From: an uncultured Prevotella sp.
GTDB lineage: Bacteria > Bacteroidota > Bacteroidia > Bacteroidales > Bacteroidaceae
DNA length: 57,442 nucleotides
NCBI GenBank assembly: GCA_900318625.1
Contig: ONLG01000007.1
Span: 1 to 57,442, forward strand
Direction: 5' to 3'
The position numbers and the translations under genes were made by a program. Position 1 is the stretch's first letter; each line of letters begins with the position of its first letter. The notes beneath the pieces were generated by a model, which saw only the letters and a list, made by a program, of their open reading frames with translations, searched no databases and was not told the DNA's origin. This document shows, one piece after another, positions 44,338 through 55,800 of this stretch.

Positions 44338-45371
44338 AACAACTCAAGGAGCTCGTCCGTCCGAATATATGGAGCCTTGCGCCATATAGCAGTGCGCGCA
44401 ATGAGTACTCAGGCCACAAGGCTCACGTATTTCTCGACGCAAACGAGAACCCATACAACAAGCCATATAACCGCTATCCCGACCCGTTGCAGACCGACCT
44501 GAAGGCTCGCATAGCCAAGATCAAGGGCGTTGATGCCAGCCGCATCTTCCTCGGCAATGGCTCCGACGAAGCTATCGACCTGGTCTATCGCGTGTTCTGC
44601 GAGCCTGGTTCGGACAATGTAGTAGCCATCGAGCCTACATACGGAATGTATAAGGTTTGCGCAGATATAAATAATGTGGAATACAGAAAGGTGCTTCTGG
44701 ATGAACGTTATCAGCTGTCTGCCTCCAAACTGCTTGCTGCTTGCGACGCGAAGACCAAGGTGGTGTGGCTCTGTTCGCCCAATAATCCCACAGGCAACAA
44801 CCTCGACCGCAGTGAGATAGAGACCGTCGTTAAAGAAACTCAGTGCATTGTCGTAATTGACGAGGCATACGCCGACTTCTCGGAAAACCGCTCTTTCCGC
44901 AAGGACCTTGCCCTCTATCCAAACCTGATTGTGCTCAACACTTTCAGCAAAGCATGGGGATGTGCTGCCCTGCGACTTGGAATGGCCTTTGCTTCTGCCG
45001 AGATTATTGAGCTGTTTAATAAGGTGAAGTACCCTTACAACATAAATCTTCTCACCCAAGAACAGGCCGACAAGATACTCGACCGCCGCTTTGAGGTAGA
45101 GGACTGGGTGCGTCTGCTGCTGCAGGAACGAGCAAAGGTGATGAAGGCATTTGCCGAGCTGCCCATCTGCAAGAAGGTCTATCCGTCGGATGCCAACTTC
45201 TTTCTTGCTCTCGTTACCGATGCTCAAGCCGTCTACGACTATCTTGTTGAGAAGGGAATCATCGTAAGGAACCGCACGAGAGTGGAGCTATGCAACAACT
45301 GTCTGCGCATCACTATTGGCACAAAGTCGGAAAACATAGAGCTGCTTTCTGCGTTGCGGCAATTCAAGTAA
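44334..45371 (+). CDS. hisC: Histidinol-phosphate aminotransferase
   Basis: A 345-residue PLP enzyme of fold type I that makes histidinol phosphate from imidazole-acetol phosphate. Motifs: [56 protein letters not shown], and the PLP lysine in [15 protein letters not shown]. Translationally coupled to hisD. In many Bacteroidales hisB follows; here a lipoprotein gene follows instead after 7 bases. Confidence 0.95.
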   Translation: MKQLKELVRPNIWSLAPYSSARNEYSGHKAHVFLDANENPYNKPYNRYPDPLQTDLKARIAKIKGVDASRIFLGNGSDEAIDLVYRVFCEPGSDNVVAIEPTYGMYKVCADINNVEYRKVLLDERYQLSASKLLAACDAKTKVVWLCSPNNPTGNNLDRSEIETVVKETQCIVVIDEAYADFSENRSFRKDLALYPNLIVLNTFSKAWGCAALRLGMAFASAEIIELFNKVKYPYNINLLTQEQADKILDRRFEVEDWVRLLLQERAKVMKAFAELPICKKVYPSDANFFLALVTDAQAVYDYLVEKGIIVRNRTRVELCNNCLRITIGTKSENIELLSALRQFK

Positions 45372-45378
45372 CTGGCTT

Positions 45379-45780
45379 ATGAAGAAAGTTTTTCTGCTTC
45401 TTTCGCTGTCGCTGCTGCTCGCCGGATGCCACGAAAGCCTGGAAAAGCGTGCTGCCCGCGAAGCGCGTGAGTTCACGGAAAAGATGTGTCCCACGCCGGT
45501 AGTCAACAACACTCGCACCGACAGCATCGGGTTCGACGAGGAAAGCCGCACCCTGACCTACTATCACACCTTTGTGGGGCCTGCCGACAACAAGGAAGCC
45601 ATCGACGCAAACCGCGAACAGCTGGTTGACGTGCTCCGCAAGGCTGTCAGGGAAGACGTAGCCAACAAACTCTACAAGGAGGCCAAGTTCAACTTCCGAT
45701 ATGTCTACCATTCCCAGAAGGAGCCTCAGAGGGTACTTCTTGACATCACGTACACGGAGAAAGACTATAAACAGCAATAG
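45379..45780 (+). CDS. Lipoprotein of unknown function in the his operon
   Basis: A 133-residue predicted lipoprotein (lipobox LLAGC). The mature part is charged and alpha/beta: helix SLEKRAAREAREFTEKMC, strand TYYHTFVGP, helix NREQLVDVLRKAVREDV, final strand RVLLDITYTEKDY. I recognise no family with certainty. It begins 7 bases after hisC, so it is co-transcribed, but nothing suggests a role in histidine synthesis. Its stop is followed by AT-rich DNA leading to the next promoter. Confidence 0.8.
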   Translation: MKKVFLLLSLSLLLAGCHESLEKRAAREAREFTEKMCPTPVVNNTRTDSIGFDEESRTLTYYHTFVGPADNKEAIDANREQLVDVLRKAVREDVANKLYKEAKFNFRYVYHSQKEPQRVLLDITYTEKDYKQQ

Positions 45781-45823
45781 TGTTAATGTTTTAAAATATC
45801 TTCATCAATAAGATTATTCTTAA

Positions 45824-45831
45824 TATCTTTG
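45824..45831 (+). promoter_or_regulatory. -7 box of the OmpA-like lipoprotein gene
   Basis: TATCTTTG matches TAnnTTTG 73 bases before the ATG at 45905; no clear -33 element. Confidence 0.5.
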
Positions 45832-45904
45832 CTGAAAGTTTCGGCTTCTACTGGCCGGACAAGATGAACAAAACACATCTTTCAAATACTTAAAACAACA
45901 CATT

Positions 45905-46591
45905 ATGAGAAAAATGAAGTTATTGACACTGCTCATGTGCTTAGCAATGGTTTTCAGTTGCAATACAAAACAGGGCACAGGTGCTTCAATAGGAGCTGGC
46001 GGTGGCGCACTCATCGGAGGTATTCTGGGTAACATCATCGGCAAGAACACCAAGTCTACTGCAATCGGCGCAGCCATCGGCGGTGCTATTGGTGCCGGCA
46101 CAGGTGCCATCATTGGCCGTCACATGGACAAGGTGGCTGCCGAGACAGCAGCTCAGGTGCAGAACGCCAAGGTGGAAAAAGTAACAGATGCCAATGGTCT
46201 GTCGTGTGTGAAGCTGACTTTCGACAGCGGCATCCTTTTCCAGACAGCCAAGTACGACCTCAACGAGAGCTCGAAGAGGGAACTGGCAAAGTTTGCTTCG
46301 GTGTTGAAGAACCATCAGGAGTGCTCGGTTGACATTCAGGGATATACCGACAGCACCGGCTCTGATGCCATCAACAACCCACTGAGCGTGAACCGCGCAC
46401 AGAGCGTGGCGCAGTATCTCAATACCTGCGGTGTGCCGTCGACACAGTTCAAGAATGTTTCGGGCTTTGGCTCGAGCAATCCTGTTGCCTCCAACGAAAC
46501 TGTTGAGGGTCGTCAGCAGAACCGCCGTGTGGAGGTTTATCTCTATGCCAGCGAGGAGATGATCAAAGAAGCCAACAGCGGACGTTTGTAA
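45905..46591 (+). CDS. OmpA-family lipoprotein with glycine zipper (YiaD-like)
   Basis: A 228-residue lipoprotein (lipobox MVFSC). Residues about 26-75 are a glycine zipper (ASIGAGGGALIGGILGNIIG and AIGAAIGGAIGAGTGAIIG), likely membrane-inserted. Residues about 105-225 are an OmpA-C peptidoglycan-binding domain with the signature VDIQGYTDSTGSDAINNPLS and NRRVEVYLY. It probably tethers outer membrane to cell wall. Twelve bases separate it from mtgA. Confidence 0.92.
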   Translation: MRKMKLLTLLMCLAMVFSCNTKQGTGASIGAGGGALIGGILGNIIGKNTKSTAIGAAIGGAIGAGTGAIIGRHMDKVAAETAAQVQNAKVEKVTDANGLSCVKLTFDSGILFQTAKYDLNESSKRELAKFASVLKNHQECSVDIQGYTDSTGSDAINNPLSVNRAQSVAQYLNTCGVPSTQFKNVSGFGSSNPVASNETVEGRQQNRRVEVYLYASEEMIKEANSGRL

Positions 46592-46603
46592 CCTTGTATA
46601 TAG

Positions 46604-47314
46604 GTGTTCAAAATATTCCGTAAAATATTAAACATACTAAGATGGACGGTCGTACTGATGTTCGTATCGTCCATCTTGGTTGTTGTTGTCTATCGCTTTC
46701 TGCCAGTCTACATCACTCCATTGATGGTTATCCGACTGACAGAACAGGCAGCAGAAGGGCGCACCCTAAGGTGTCATCACCACTGGGTTTCGCTCGAAAG
46801 GATGTCGCCTTCGATGCCCGTTGCCGTCATTGCCAGCGAGGATCAGCGATTTCTCGAGCACCACGGCTTCGACTATAAAGCCATTCAGCAGGCGGTGAAA
46901 GACAACAAGCGGCGCGGCGGCAAGCGCATACGTGGCGGCAGCACCATATCACAGCAGACTGCAAAGAACGTTTTTCTGTGGCCCGGAAGGTCATGGCTGC
47001 GAAAAGGTTTGGAAGCTTATTTCACTTTTCTGATTGAAATGATGTGGAGCAAACAGCGCATCATGGAAGTATATCTCAATTCTATTGAAATGGGAGACGG
47101 CATCTATGGTGTGGATGCTGTTGCAGAATACCATTTCAGCACTACGTCAGACAATCTCTCAAGAGCCAACTGCGCCCTTATTGCAGCCACGCTCCCCAAT
47201 CCGTTAAGATACAATTCTGCGGCACCAAGCCCATATATGCGGAAAAGACAACGCCAGATAGAGGTGCAGATGAAACATATACGGCCTTTTCCGCGCGAGG
47301 GTGAAGACAAGTAA
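46604..47314 (+). CDS. mtgA: Monofunctional peptidoglycan glycosyltransferase
   Basis: A 236-residue GT51 enzyme that polymerises lipid II. N-terminal membrane helix (about 11-32), then the catalytic motifs [12 protein letters not shown] (catalytic Glu), [16 protein letters not shown], and [18 protein letters not shown]. No transpeptidase domain follows, as expected for MtgA. GTG at 46604 is the start; no ATG precedes it in frame. It lies close behind the OmpA-like gene and 48 bases before the helicase gene. Confidence 0.94.
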   Translation: MFKIFRKILNILRWTVVLMFVSSILVVVVYRFLPVYITPLMVIRLTEQAAEGRTLRCHHHWVSLERMSPSMPVAVIASEDQRFLEHHGFDYKAIQQAVKDNKRRGGKRIRGGSTISQQTAKNVFLWPGRSWLRKGLEAYFTFLIEMMWSKQRIMEVYLNSIEMGDGIYGVDAVAEYHFSTTSDNLSRANCALIAATLPNPLRYNSAAPSPYMRKRQRQIEVQMKHIRPFPREGEDK

Positions 47315-47362
47315 CTTGATGCTTTCAGCATCCCGGAAGCCTACCTATAACACATTTCATAG

Positions 47363-49831
47363 ATGGAAAATATCCTAAGCCAACTCAATGAGTCGCAGCG
47401 CGAAGCGGTATGCTACAACGATGGTCCGGCATTGGTCATAGCCGGTGCAGGGTCGGGCAAGACTCGTGTGCTTACCTACAAGATAGCATATTTGCTCAAA
47501 CAGGGAATGAATCCGTGGAATATCCTGGCCCTGACGTTTACCAACAAAGCTGCACGCGAAATGCAGCAGCGAGTAGGCCGCTTGGTTGGCGAAGCCACGG
47601 CAGCACGGCTCAACATGGGAACTTTCCATTCGGTGTTCTCACACATATTGCGCGTTGAAGCATCAAGCATAGGTTATAACTCGCAGTTCACGATATATGA
47701 CGAGACTGACTCGCGCTCTTTGCTGAAACAAATAATAAAGAGCTTCAGCCTTGACGACAAGATATACAAGCCAGCAACAGTCCACAACAGGATTTCGATG
47801 GCAAAGAACAACCTTGAAACAGCTTCTGATTACAAACTGATAAAGACCTATCAGGAACGTGACCGCGACAGCAAGATGCCTGCAATCGGGGCAATCTATG
47901 AAGCTTACGACCAGCGGCTGCGTCAGGCCAACGCAATGGACTTCGACGATTTGCTGATGAACACCTACATACTTTTCCGCGAAAACGACGACATTAGACG
48001 CAAATATGCAGAACGGTTCCAGTTTGTTCTCGTCGATGAATACCAGGATACCAATTATGCTCAGCAAGCTATTGTGTTGCAACTCGTGGAGAACCATCAT
48101 CGGCTTTGTGTCGTTGGCGACGATGCCCAGAGCATTTATGCTTTCCGCGGAGCAAACATCGACAATATCCTTGACTTCCAGAAGCGTTTTCCAGAGAGCC
48201 GTCTGTTCAAGCTCGAACAGAACTACCGCAGCACTCAACGCATTGTAGAAGCAGCCAACAGCCTGATAAAGCATAACAAGCGACAGATACACAAGGATGT
48301 TTACAGCCATAACGACGAAGGCGAAAAGATTGTCTACGAAGCAGCTTACAGTGACAAGGAGGAAGCCATAATCGTCAGTAAGTACATACAAAAGATACGC
48401 AGACAGGACAATTGCGACTACAGTGATTTTGCCATACTGTACCGCACCAATGCCCAAAGCCGCTCGTTTGAGGAGCAGTTGCGCAAAGACTCCATACCAT
48501 ACAGGATATACGGTGGGCTGTCGTTCTACCAGCGAAAAGAGATAAAGGATGTTATTGCATACTTCCGGCTTGCCGTCAACCACGATGACGAGGAGGCTTT
48601 CAGGCGCATTATCAACTATCCGGCACGAGGAATTGGCAACACGACTGTGCAGAAAATCATCGATTGTGCCCAACAAGACCGTGTAAGCCTGTGGGAAGTA
48701 GTGGCAAATCCGTTGCTGCATGGCCTTAATATTAGTAAGTCGACCATCAACCGTCTCACCCAGTTCATAAATCTTATAAGCAGCTACACCTCTATGCTTA
48801 CTGAGAAAGATGCCTATGAGCTGGGCCTATACATAGTAACATCGAGTGGAATTGCCGCCGAGGTGGGCTCTTCAACCAATCCGGAAGACTTAGCCCGCAA
48901 GGAAAACCTTGACGAATTTCTCAGTGGTATGCAGGAATTTGCTGAGACTGCCCGTGAAGAAGACAGGCAGCAGGAAGCCTATCTGCCCAATTTCCTACAG
49001 GAGGTGGCACTGCTTACCGACCTTGACAGCAAGGATGATGCTACGTCGCGAGTGTCGCTGATGACAGTTCATGCGGCTAAGGGTCTGGAGTTTCCTACCG
49101 TGTTCATCGTAGGAATGGAGGAAAACATCTTCCCGAACCAGATGGCTCAGTCGTCGTCAAGGGAACTTGAAGAGGAGCGCCGCCTGTTCTATGTGGCACT
49201 GACTCGTGCCGAGAAGCACTGCATAATCACCAATGCTCAGAGCCGTTTCAGATATGGACGAATGGAATTTGATGCTCCCAGCCGTTTCATAGAGGAGATA
49301 GATCCGTCACTCTTAAGCCTTGGCTCGGCTTCGGGTAAGTCAACTTCGCCTTGGAACAGTTCTAAAGGTCGCAGCTCATTCACTGAATACAGTCCTAATC
49401 CGGCTTACGGCGGCAGCAGCCAGTGGGGAAGGGAACAGACAAGTTACGGTCATAGGATGCAGAACTCGCGCCCCGTGGCATCACAATTCATGGCTGATCC
49501 GCAACAGAAGATTACCTCACCACGCCAACCGGAAGCGGCTGTTGACCCACTGAGCAGCCGTACACGCAATCTGATTGCTGCCAGCGGTGGCAACCTGAGG
49601 CGCATAGACTCTGCCATAAGCAACGGTGGACGTACAGTAAACCACAGCCAGACCGACTCAAATTCGTCATCGCTTCGCGTTGGCAATGTGATAGAACATC
49701 AGCGGTTTGGCATCGGAACGGTGCTGGCAGTAGAAGGAACAGGCGACAATACTAAAGCAACTGTCGAGTTCCGCAATGCCGGAACCAAACAGCTGCTCTT
49801 GAAGTTTGCCAGGTTCAGTATCCTGAAGTAG
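47363..49831 (+). CDS. UvrD/PcrA-type DNA helicase
   Basis: An 822-residue superfamily 1A helicase moving 3' to 5' on DNA, for repair and replication-conflict clearance. All motifs are present: Walker A GAGSGKT, VDEYQDTNY, GDDAQSIYAFRGA, LEQNYRST, VHAAKGLEFPTVF, and RRLFYVALTRAEK. A linker of about 120 low-complexity residues leads to a C-terminal Tudor-like domain (VIEHQRFGIGTVLAVEG), which in PcrA/UvrD contacts RNA polymerase. The stop lies 2 bases from the stop of the convergent addB-like gene. Confidence 0.94.
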   Translation: MENILSQLNESQREAVCYNDGPALVIAGAGSGKTRVLTYKIAYLLKQGMNPWNILALTFTNKAAREMQQRVGRLVGEATAARLNMGTFHSVFSHILRVEASSIGYNSQFTIYDETDSRSLLKQIIKSFSLDDKIYKPATVHNRISMAKNNLETASDYKLIKTYQERDRDSKMPAIGAIYEAYDQRLRQANAMDFDDLLMNTYILFRENDDIRRKYAERFQFVLVDEYQDTNYAQQAIVLQLVENHHRLCVVGDDAQSIYAFRGANIDNILDFQKRFPESRLFKLEQNYRSTQRIVEAANSLIKHNKRQIHKDVYSHNDEGEKIVYEAAYSDKEEAIIVSKYIQKIRRQDNCDYSDFAILYRTNAQSRSFEEQLRKDSIPYRIYGGLSFYQRKEIKDVIAYFRLAVNHDDEEAFRRIINYPARGIGNTTVQKIIDCAQQDRVSLWEVVANPLLHGLNISKSTINRLTQFINLISSYTSMLTEKDAYELGLYIVTSSGIAAEVGSSTNPEDLARKENLDEFLSGMQEFAETAREEDRQQEAYLPNFLQEVALLTDLDSKDDATSRVSLMTVHAAKGLEFPTVFIVGMEENIFPNQMAQSSSRELEEERRLFYVALTRAEKHCIITNAQSRFRYGRMEFDAPSRFIEEIDPSLLSLGSASGKSTSPWNSSKGRSSFTEYSPNPAYGGSSQWGREQTSYGHRMQNSRPVASQFMADPQQKITSPRQPEAAVDPLSSRTRNLIAASGGNLRRIDSAISNGGRTVNHSQTDSNSSSLRVGNVIEHQRFGIGTVLAVEGTGDNTKATVEFRNAGTKQLLLKFARFSILK

Positions 49832-49833
49832 GC

Positions 49834-52803
49834 TTATCTCCCACACATTGCCCTATATGGGCACGTTATACAGGCTTTGATGTTGCCCGTAGGAGTGAAC
49901 GGTTGCTCGCTGAGCATCTCGCTTATCTTTGCGCTGAGCAGCTGGTCAAACTCTTCGCCGCATTGCTTCAGGACATCCGTAATAGGTTCTTTGCCAAGTG
50001 TCAGAACCGGACTATAGTCTTCCTTGTTCGACTTTTGGATAAACAGCAGCGCTGGCGATATGGGCAGCGAGCAGCTTCCGTCAGTTCTTACCATCTCGGC
50101 ACACAACTCTTTGAGCGGTTTTGCATCATGGGCTATCGCCAAACCATAGAGAATAGCTTGCATTACATATTCGGTATGCTTGGCAACGACATTGTCGCTA
50201 ACGAAAATCTCCTCCATTGTGCCCACTCCCTCTACCGAGTGGCTTCCTGTTTTGTAGTCTACGATCCGCAGATGGTGGTCGTCACGGCCTATATTCACTT
50301 CGTCAATGCGGTCTATTCTGCCGCCAAGGATTATTTCCTTTCCATCAATTTCAATAGTACGACGGCAGTCTATTTCGTGTCCTACTATCCTGAAAGGCAC
50401 CAGCTTCGCATCTATCTGCAAAAGCCTTCGCAGATAGGTTTCTATCACGGAGCGGTTTATCAGATGCAATCCGTTGAGCTTTGGATGTTTCTGTGTGCCC
50501 TTTGGCAGGTTGAAAAGTTCCTCGCTGATAGCCTGGTCGAGCACGGAGTCCAATGCTCCAGCCTTATTCAGCAATCGTTCAATGTGTTCCTTGCGAATAA
50601 TATCGTTGCCTGCGCCTCTGCCGATAGATGGCAGAAGGGTTTCGTACATCAGCTGAGCTGCCCTGTGGAAGATATTTCCGAAGACGCGGTTGTCTATGCT
50701 GTCAATGTCGTCGTTATCGGGTTCCTTCAGCTTGGCAATGTAATTGTAAAAGAAACTGAGCTGACAGCGCAGATACTTGCCGATAGCTGTTGGCGAGAGA
50801 AACCTCATGTCACGCAGACGGGCTGCTATTTCGGGTGTCTTCTTCACGGGTGCAGACGCAACGAGTTGCTGCGACTGCTTGGTGTGAATGGCCATCTTTT
50901 CAATCGGAGTGCCGAGTTCCACCATCATTTGAAGCATGAACCGGCTCATCTCGCCCGTGTTGCTGCCTTCCGTTGAGTTGTTATACATGATGGTTACGTC
51001 GCTGGCCCGCTGCAACAGTCTGTGGAAATAGTAACTGTAGATAGCCACTTTGTTGTCGATGGTAGTCAGTTCATAGGCACTCCGTAGGGAGTGGGGGATA
51101 AACGAACTGTCGTCGACTCCCTTGGGCATGTTGCCTTCGTTGCACGAGAGAATGAGCAGATGATCAAAGTCGAGATTACGAGTCTCAAGCACACCCATCA
51201 CCTGCAAACCCACTGCCGGTTCGCCGTGGAATGGTACCGATGTGCTCGACACAATTTGTCGGAGGAGTTTCAGCAGAGTAATCTTGTCTATTTCAACCTC
51301 GTCGTTTACGATAAGTGATGAAAGGCGGTTGAGAAGTGTGAACATCCTGAACAGACTTTCCTCGCGCAATGGGTCGTCGCCACCTGTCTCGCGGATGTTT
51401 ACCGCGACCGTCTTCACTATGTCGGTGAGCCACGTCAGCAGTCTGCTGCAGAACTCCTTATTGGTTCCATCACCTTCGATATGGGTAAACAGAAGTCGCA
51501 TTGCTTCGTCTTTAGCCAGTCTCTCGACCGTCACATAGAACACCCGGTCGCTGTTCAGCTCATGCCATACAGCACTTGCTTCGGGCGAAATGAACTGTGC
51601 ATAAGGGTGAGTCAGCACCTTATTTATATAATGCAGGCGGAAAGCTTCCTGCCTTGAGGTGTATCCTTCATACTGAAGCAGAATGAGCTGCTCTACGAGC
51701 GATGCTATTGGAGTGTGTTGCAGCGGGTAGCCTGTGGTGATGTTGATGTCCTGCACCTCTGGCGGAATACTGTGAATGACTGATGTCAGCATTTTCTCGT
51801 CACACATGACAATGGCTGTCCGGTTGCCTGCCGCTATTCTCTGGGAATCAGCCCTGAGCCATTCAGCCACATAGTGAGCCTGCATGGTTTCCGTAGCTGC
51901 TGCAACAAAGGCTATTTTCTTTCCACCACGGAGATTGTCGTATATCTCTGCGCTGCTGCTGTCGAGCTGATTGCCGAAGCGCTCAAGGTATTTCTTTATG
52001 TAAACACCGGCATCATGGGGTAGGGCAGCTGCCGTCTTTCGTCGTGGCTGTTGCCTGTCGGCTGTTGCCTGCGGCACGTAGAAATGATCGAAATCCCAGT
52101 AGAACGAGGCTTTTCCTTCTTTTTGCAGGCGCGTAAAAAGAGTCTGCTCAACCTTCTGCACCATGTTGAAGCCTACAAAAACATAGTGTTCGCTGCCTAA
52201 GTCTACATCTTCATTGACAGCAACGCTGCGATACAACATACCTTCGTAGGCAAGTCCCTGAGCTTTCAGACTGTCATTGTAGGTCTGATAGACCTCATAC
52301 AGCTTGCTCCACAACTGCAAAAAACGCTTCTGTAAGGCACTGTCGTCGTCCGTGAAATTGCTGAAAAAGCGTCTGACCACACTTTTTTGCTCTTCTGTAA
52401 GATAGGCTATGCTGTCTATTTCATGGTAATCTCTCAGGTTGCGGAACACTTTCGAGGCATCAGCCATATTCTTGTCTATGTCATCGAAGTCGGAAAGCAG
52501 CAACTGTCCCCACCCGTAGAACTGGTCAAGAGTTTCGTACCGACCGGTAACTGCCGTGAAAACCTTGTGCAACTCGGCCACGAGCTTTATTGGGTCGCCC
52601 ACTGTCAGTTCCGAGCAGCTGCGAAACAAGTCGCTTATGGTTATATATCGAGGACTCCACAGAGGCTTGTCGGTAAGCCTTGCAAGTGCCTGGTTGAGAA
52701 ATAAGGCTGCTCGCTTATTGGGAAATACCACTGCTACGCCCGAGAGGTCGTTGCCATAGCGCTGCAGCAAGTCCTGTGCTACGTATTCAAGAAACGTTTT
52801 CAT
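49834..52803 (-). CDS. AddB-like subunit: inactivated helicase fold plus PD-(D/E)XK nuclease with Fe-S cysteines
   Basis: A 989-residue protein. No Walker A GKT is visible at the N-terminus (VFPNKRAALFLNQAL sits at its place), as in the AddB subunit that has lost helicase activity. The C-terminal nuclease has GGRIDRIDE (Asp831) and RIVDYKTGS (Asp849, Lys851). Cys680 in LRCQLSFF and the trio Cys978, Cys981, Cys987 (C-x2-C-x5-C at the C-terminus) match the [4Fe-4S] cysteine pattern of AddB. It works with AddA in double-strand break resection. The AddA-like gene lies 43 bases upstream. Confidence 0.88.
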   Translation of the reverse strand: MKTFLEYVAQDLLQRYGNDLSGVAVVFPNKRAALFLNQALARLTDKPLWSPRYITISDLFRSCSELTVGDPIKLVAELHKVFTAVTGRYETLDQFYGWGQLLLSDFDDIDKNMADASKVFRNLRDYHEIDSIAYLTEEQKSVVRRFFSNFTDDDSALQKRFLQLWSKLYEVYQTYNDSLKAQGLAYEGMLYRSVAVNEDVDLGSEHYVFVGFNMVQKVEQTLFTRLQKEGKASFYWDFDHFYVPQATADRQQPRRKTAAALPHDAGVYIKKYLERFGNQLDSSSAEIYDNLRGGKKIAFVAAATETMQAHYVAEWLRADSQRIAAGNRTAIVMCDEKMLTSVIHSIPPEVQDINITTGYPLQHTPIASLVEQLILLQYEGYTSRQEAFRLHYINKVLTHPYAQFISPEASAVWHELNSDRVFYVTVERLAKDEAMRLLFTHIEGDGTNKEFCSRLLTWLTDIVKTVAVNIRETGGDDPLREESLFRMFTLLNRLSSLIVNDEVEIDKITLLKLLRQIVSSTSVPFHGEPAVGLQVMGVLETRNLDFDHLLILSCNEGNMPKGVDDSSFIPHSLRSAYELTTIDNKVAIYSYYFHRLLQRASDVTIMYNNSTEGSNTGEMSRFMLQMMVELGTPIEKMAIHTKQSQQLVASAPVKKTPEIAARLRDMRFLSPTAIGKYLRCQLSFFYNYIAKLKEPDNDDIDSIDNRVFGNIFHRAAQLMYETLLPSIGRGAGNDIIRKEHIERLLNKAGALDSVLDQAISEELFNLPKGTQKHPKLNGLHLINRSVIETYLRRLLQIDAKLVPFRIVGHEIDCRRTIEIDGKEIILGGRIDRIDEVNIGRDDHHLRIVDYKTGSHSVEGVGTMEEIFVSDNVVAKHTEYVMQAILYGLAIAHDAKPLKELCAEMVRTDGSCSLPISPALLFIQKSNKEDYSPVLTLGKEPITDVLKQCGEEFDQLLSAKISEMLSEQPFTPTGNIKACITCPYRAMCGR

Positions 52804-52846
52804 CTTTTCTTCTAATGTTATAGTAATCAGACTTTTATTGCGTTAA

Positions 52847-55800
52847 TCATTCAACTTCGACTATCTCGCCCAGCAGCACGTACCATAGATAGCCTTTCAC
52901 CTTGTCGTGTCCCATCTGGCGGAGCAGGTTCATGTAGCCTTTCACCTGATTGGCATACCCGGCAAAGGGCTTGCCGAACTTGAAATCAACCACAACAGTC
53001 TCGCCGTCATGGGTCATTACCCGGTCAGGACGATATTCCTTCACTGTCTTGCTGCCATCAGCAGCGCTTCCGCCTTGCCCATTACTTGGCAAGATGATGC
53101 TACACTCGTTGTATAGTTTCCATTCGTGAGAGAACCATCTCTGTGCCGTCGGGTTTTCCAATGCCGAGTATATCTTGTTACGCAACGTGTCGGCATCGGG
53201 CATATTCTCAGCAATGACACCTTCAAATTGCAGCTGCTGCAACTGTGGCTCTATGTCTTCACGTGTTCGAATGGCCGAAAAAATCCGATGAAGGATATTG
53301 CCCATCGTGACATAGCTCACAGCAGACTCGTCGGAGGTCTCTTCAGGCTTAGCGAACTCGCGGCTTCTGTTGCTCTGCCGGAAGTGGAGTGGGGTGGCGA
53401 AAGTCTCGACCTGCACATCTACAGACCTTTGCGGAGCGAGGAATACGTTACTTGTCTGTCTGTTCCCTTCCGCATTTGCAGAGGCTTCATACGGTTTGCC
53501 GATGGTGAACAGCAGACTTTCGGTTTTGTCGTCCGCACCTTCAAGTGTGCTTTCAGACATATTATCGTGGAGCTGTGGGAGAACATTCTCTATCAGCTTG
53601 CTGCGGTTGCCCGAGGCTTCGGCGGATGTGCGGCTTTTGGTTTTCGATTCTTTTTGCCGCTTTCCAATCACTATGAGAGTGTGACGCGCTCTTGTGAACC
53701 CCACATATAGCAGGTTCATGTTGTCCACCATGTTCTGGAAATGCTCATTACGATAGTCGTCTTCAAAGACCGTGTTCAGCATTTTCGGACGCGAAAACGT
53801 TATTGGCATGATGGGCAAACGGTTGAACGGGTCTTCCTCTTTGCGACCGCACCATATCAGTTCGCTCTTTTCCAACTGCCAGTCGCACCATGGCATAATC
53901 ACCACAGGGAACTCCATTCCCTTACTGCGGTGGATGGTGAGCAGCGTTATGCCGTCGTTGCTGCCACACTGTATGGCTTTCTTGTGAAGCGTTTCGTCCC
54001 ATTCGTCAAGAAACTGACCTATCGTCGGCGCATTGCTGCTGATAAATTCGGAGAGAACATCCTGGAATTTGCACACATATTCGTTCTGTCCATCGAGTCG
54101 CTCAAGGCAGAACAGGCTATAGAGGGCATCGGTGAGATCCATCAACGGCATAGCTGCAAGCTGTTCGTTGCCGAGAAAGCCCTCTGGCAGAAATGTGTTC
54201 ATGCCGTCAGCCAATAGCAGTTCAGTATCAGTCAATCCGTGGCCAAGGACATTGTTCTGGTACAGCTTGACAAGCCTGGCACGCGTAATCATGTCGTCGG
54301 GGTGGGAGAGAAGTCGCATGGCATCGACAATAATACCTACTGCGAGCGACGAATCAAGGCGGAAAGCCTCGCTCGATACGACCTTCAAGTCGGGCCGCTC
54401 ACTCATCAGCAGTTTTCCGGCTGTTTCCAGTTCGCGGTTGTTGCGTGTTATTATCGTTATGTCCTTAGCAGCCACTCCTGCGGCCATCACGCTGTCGATT
54501 GCGGCAAGCAGGCGCTGGGCCATTTGCTCCTCATACTCTTCGGCAGGCAATAGCTCAATGCTCACATATCCTTCCATGTCGTTTCTGGCAACTTTCTGCA
54601 CCAACGACTCTTCCGAATAGGCTTTCAGCAGTTCGTCGGCCTGACTTATTCCCTGGTCTTGCAGTTCAGCGGCAGTAATCTTGGCGGCTATGGTGAAGAA
54701 GTTATTGTTGAACTCAACCACCTTGCGAGCCGAACGGTAGTTGGTTGTGAGCGGACAAAGCTGTATCTGCTCAGGACGAAACTGCTGCTCAATGGTGTTC
54801 AGCAAACGCCAGTTACCGCCTCTCCAACGGTATATACTTTGCTTCACATCACCCACAAGCAGATTGTGTGAGTCGCTCTGTGCGAGGCAGTTGCGCAGCA
54901 AAACAAGGAAGTTTTCCCACTGTAGCTCGCTTGTGTCTTGGAACTCATCAATCATAATATGGCGCAGGTTGGCACCGGTTTTCTCGAAAACGAAGGGGGA
55001 GTCGCTGTCCTTTATCAAGCTGTGGAGCAGCGTTTGAGTGTTGCTAAGCTGGAAGCGGTTCTTGTCTTTGTTTATCTCGTCAACGGTTGATGCTATGGCA
55101 TGGAGAAGTCTCAGCTGGCTGATGTTGTCCATCACGAGCCGTGCCGACTGACACAGTGGCCATCCATTGCATCGTGTTTGTTCCAGTTCTACGAGTTCAG
55201 TGTGCAGTCTCTGCCGTGCAAGCTGTATTATTTCATCCTCGCGTCCGCATTTCTTGGCTGGCCACTTGGTTGGGTCGTCAACAAAGGACTGTATTCTCGG
55301 ACTCGTGGGACTGCCGTCGAAGTTACCACTGGCAACCTTATATATATATGCAAGCAGGCCAGTACGCTTATAGCTGAACAGTTCAATGTCGTCAAGACCA
55401 TGTTCTCTGAAACAGTCGATTATCTTGTCAGCGCGTTGTCTGATGTTTTCATCATAGCTTCTTACTATCTGGCGTAAGGCTTTTATGTAGTTTTCAGTGA
55501 ATTTATCGTCAGCCATGAGACTGTCCAATTCGTCGGAATGTTCCTTGTAGTAGTCTTTAAAGATGTTTTTACCAAAGCTTTTAAGAAGCGAAATGACATT
55601 CCAACTCTTATTGTCAGCTATCTTCTGTGATATAAACGAACGTATCCACCTGAGAACCTGTGACTTTTCGTCAAGGCGTTCAATAAGTTCATCAACAGCT
55701 TTTTCGCCGATTTCTTCATCGCGAATCTCTATTTTCAGATTAGGAGTAAGCTCCAGTTCTCGTGCAAGATTGCGGAAAACCATCTGAAAGAAACTGTCAA

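Noticed and set aside
49903-50976. 357-codon frame antisense to the AddB-like gene
   Set aside because: Shadow of a high-confidence gene with conserved nuclease motifs; no independent signal.
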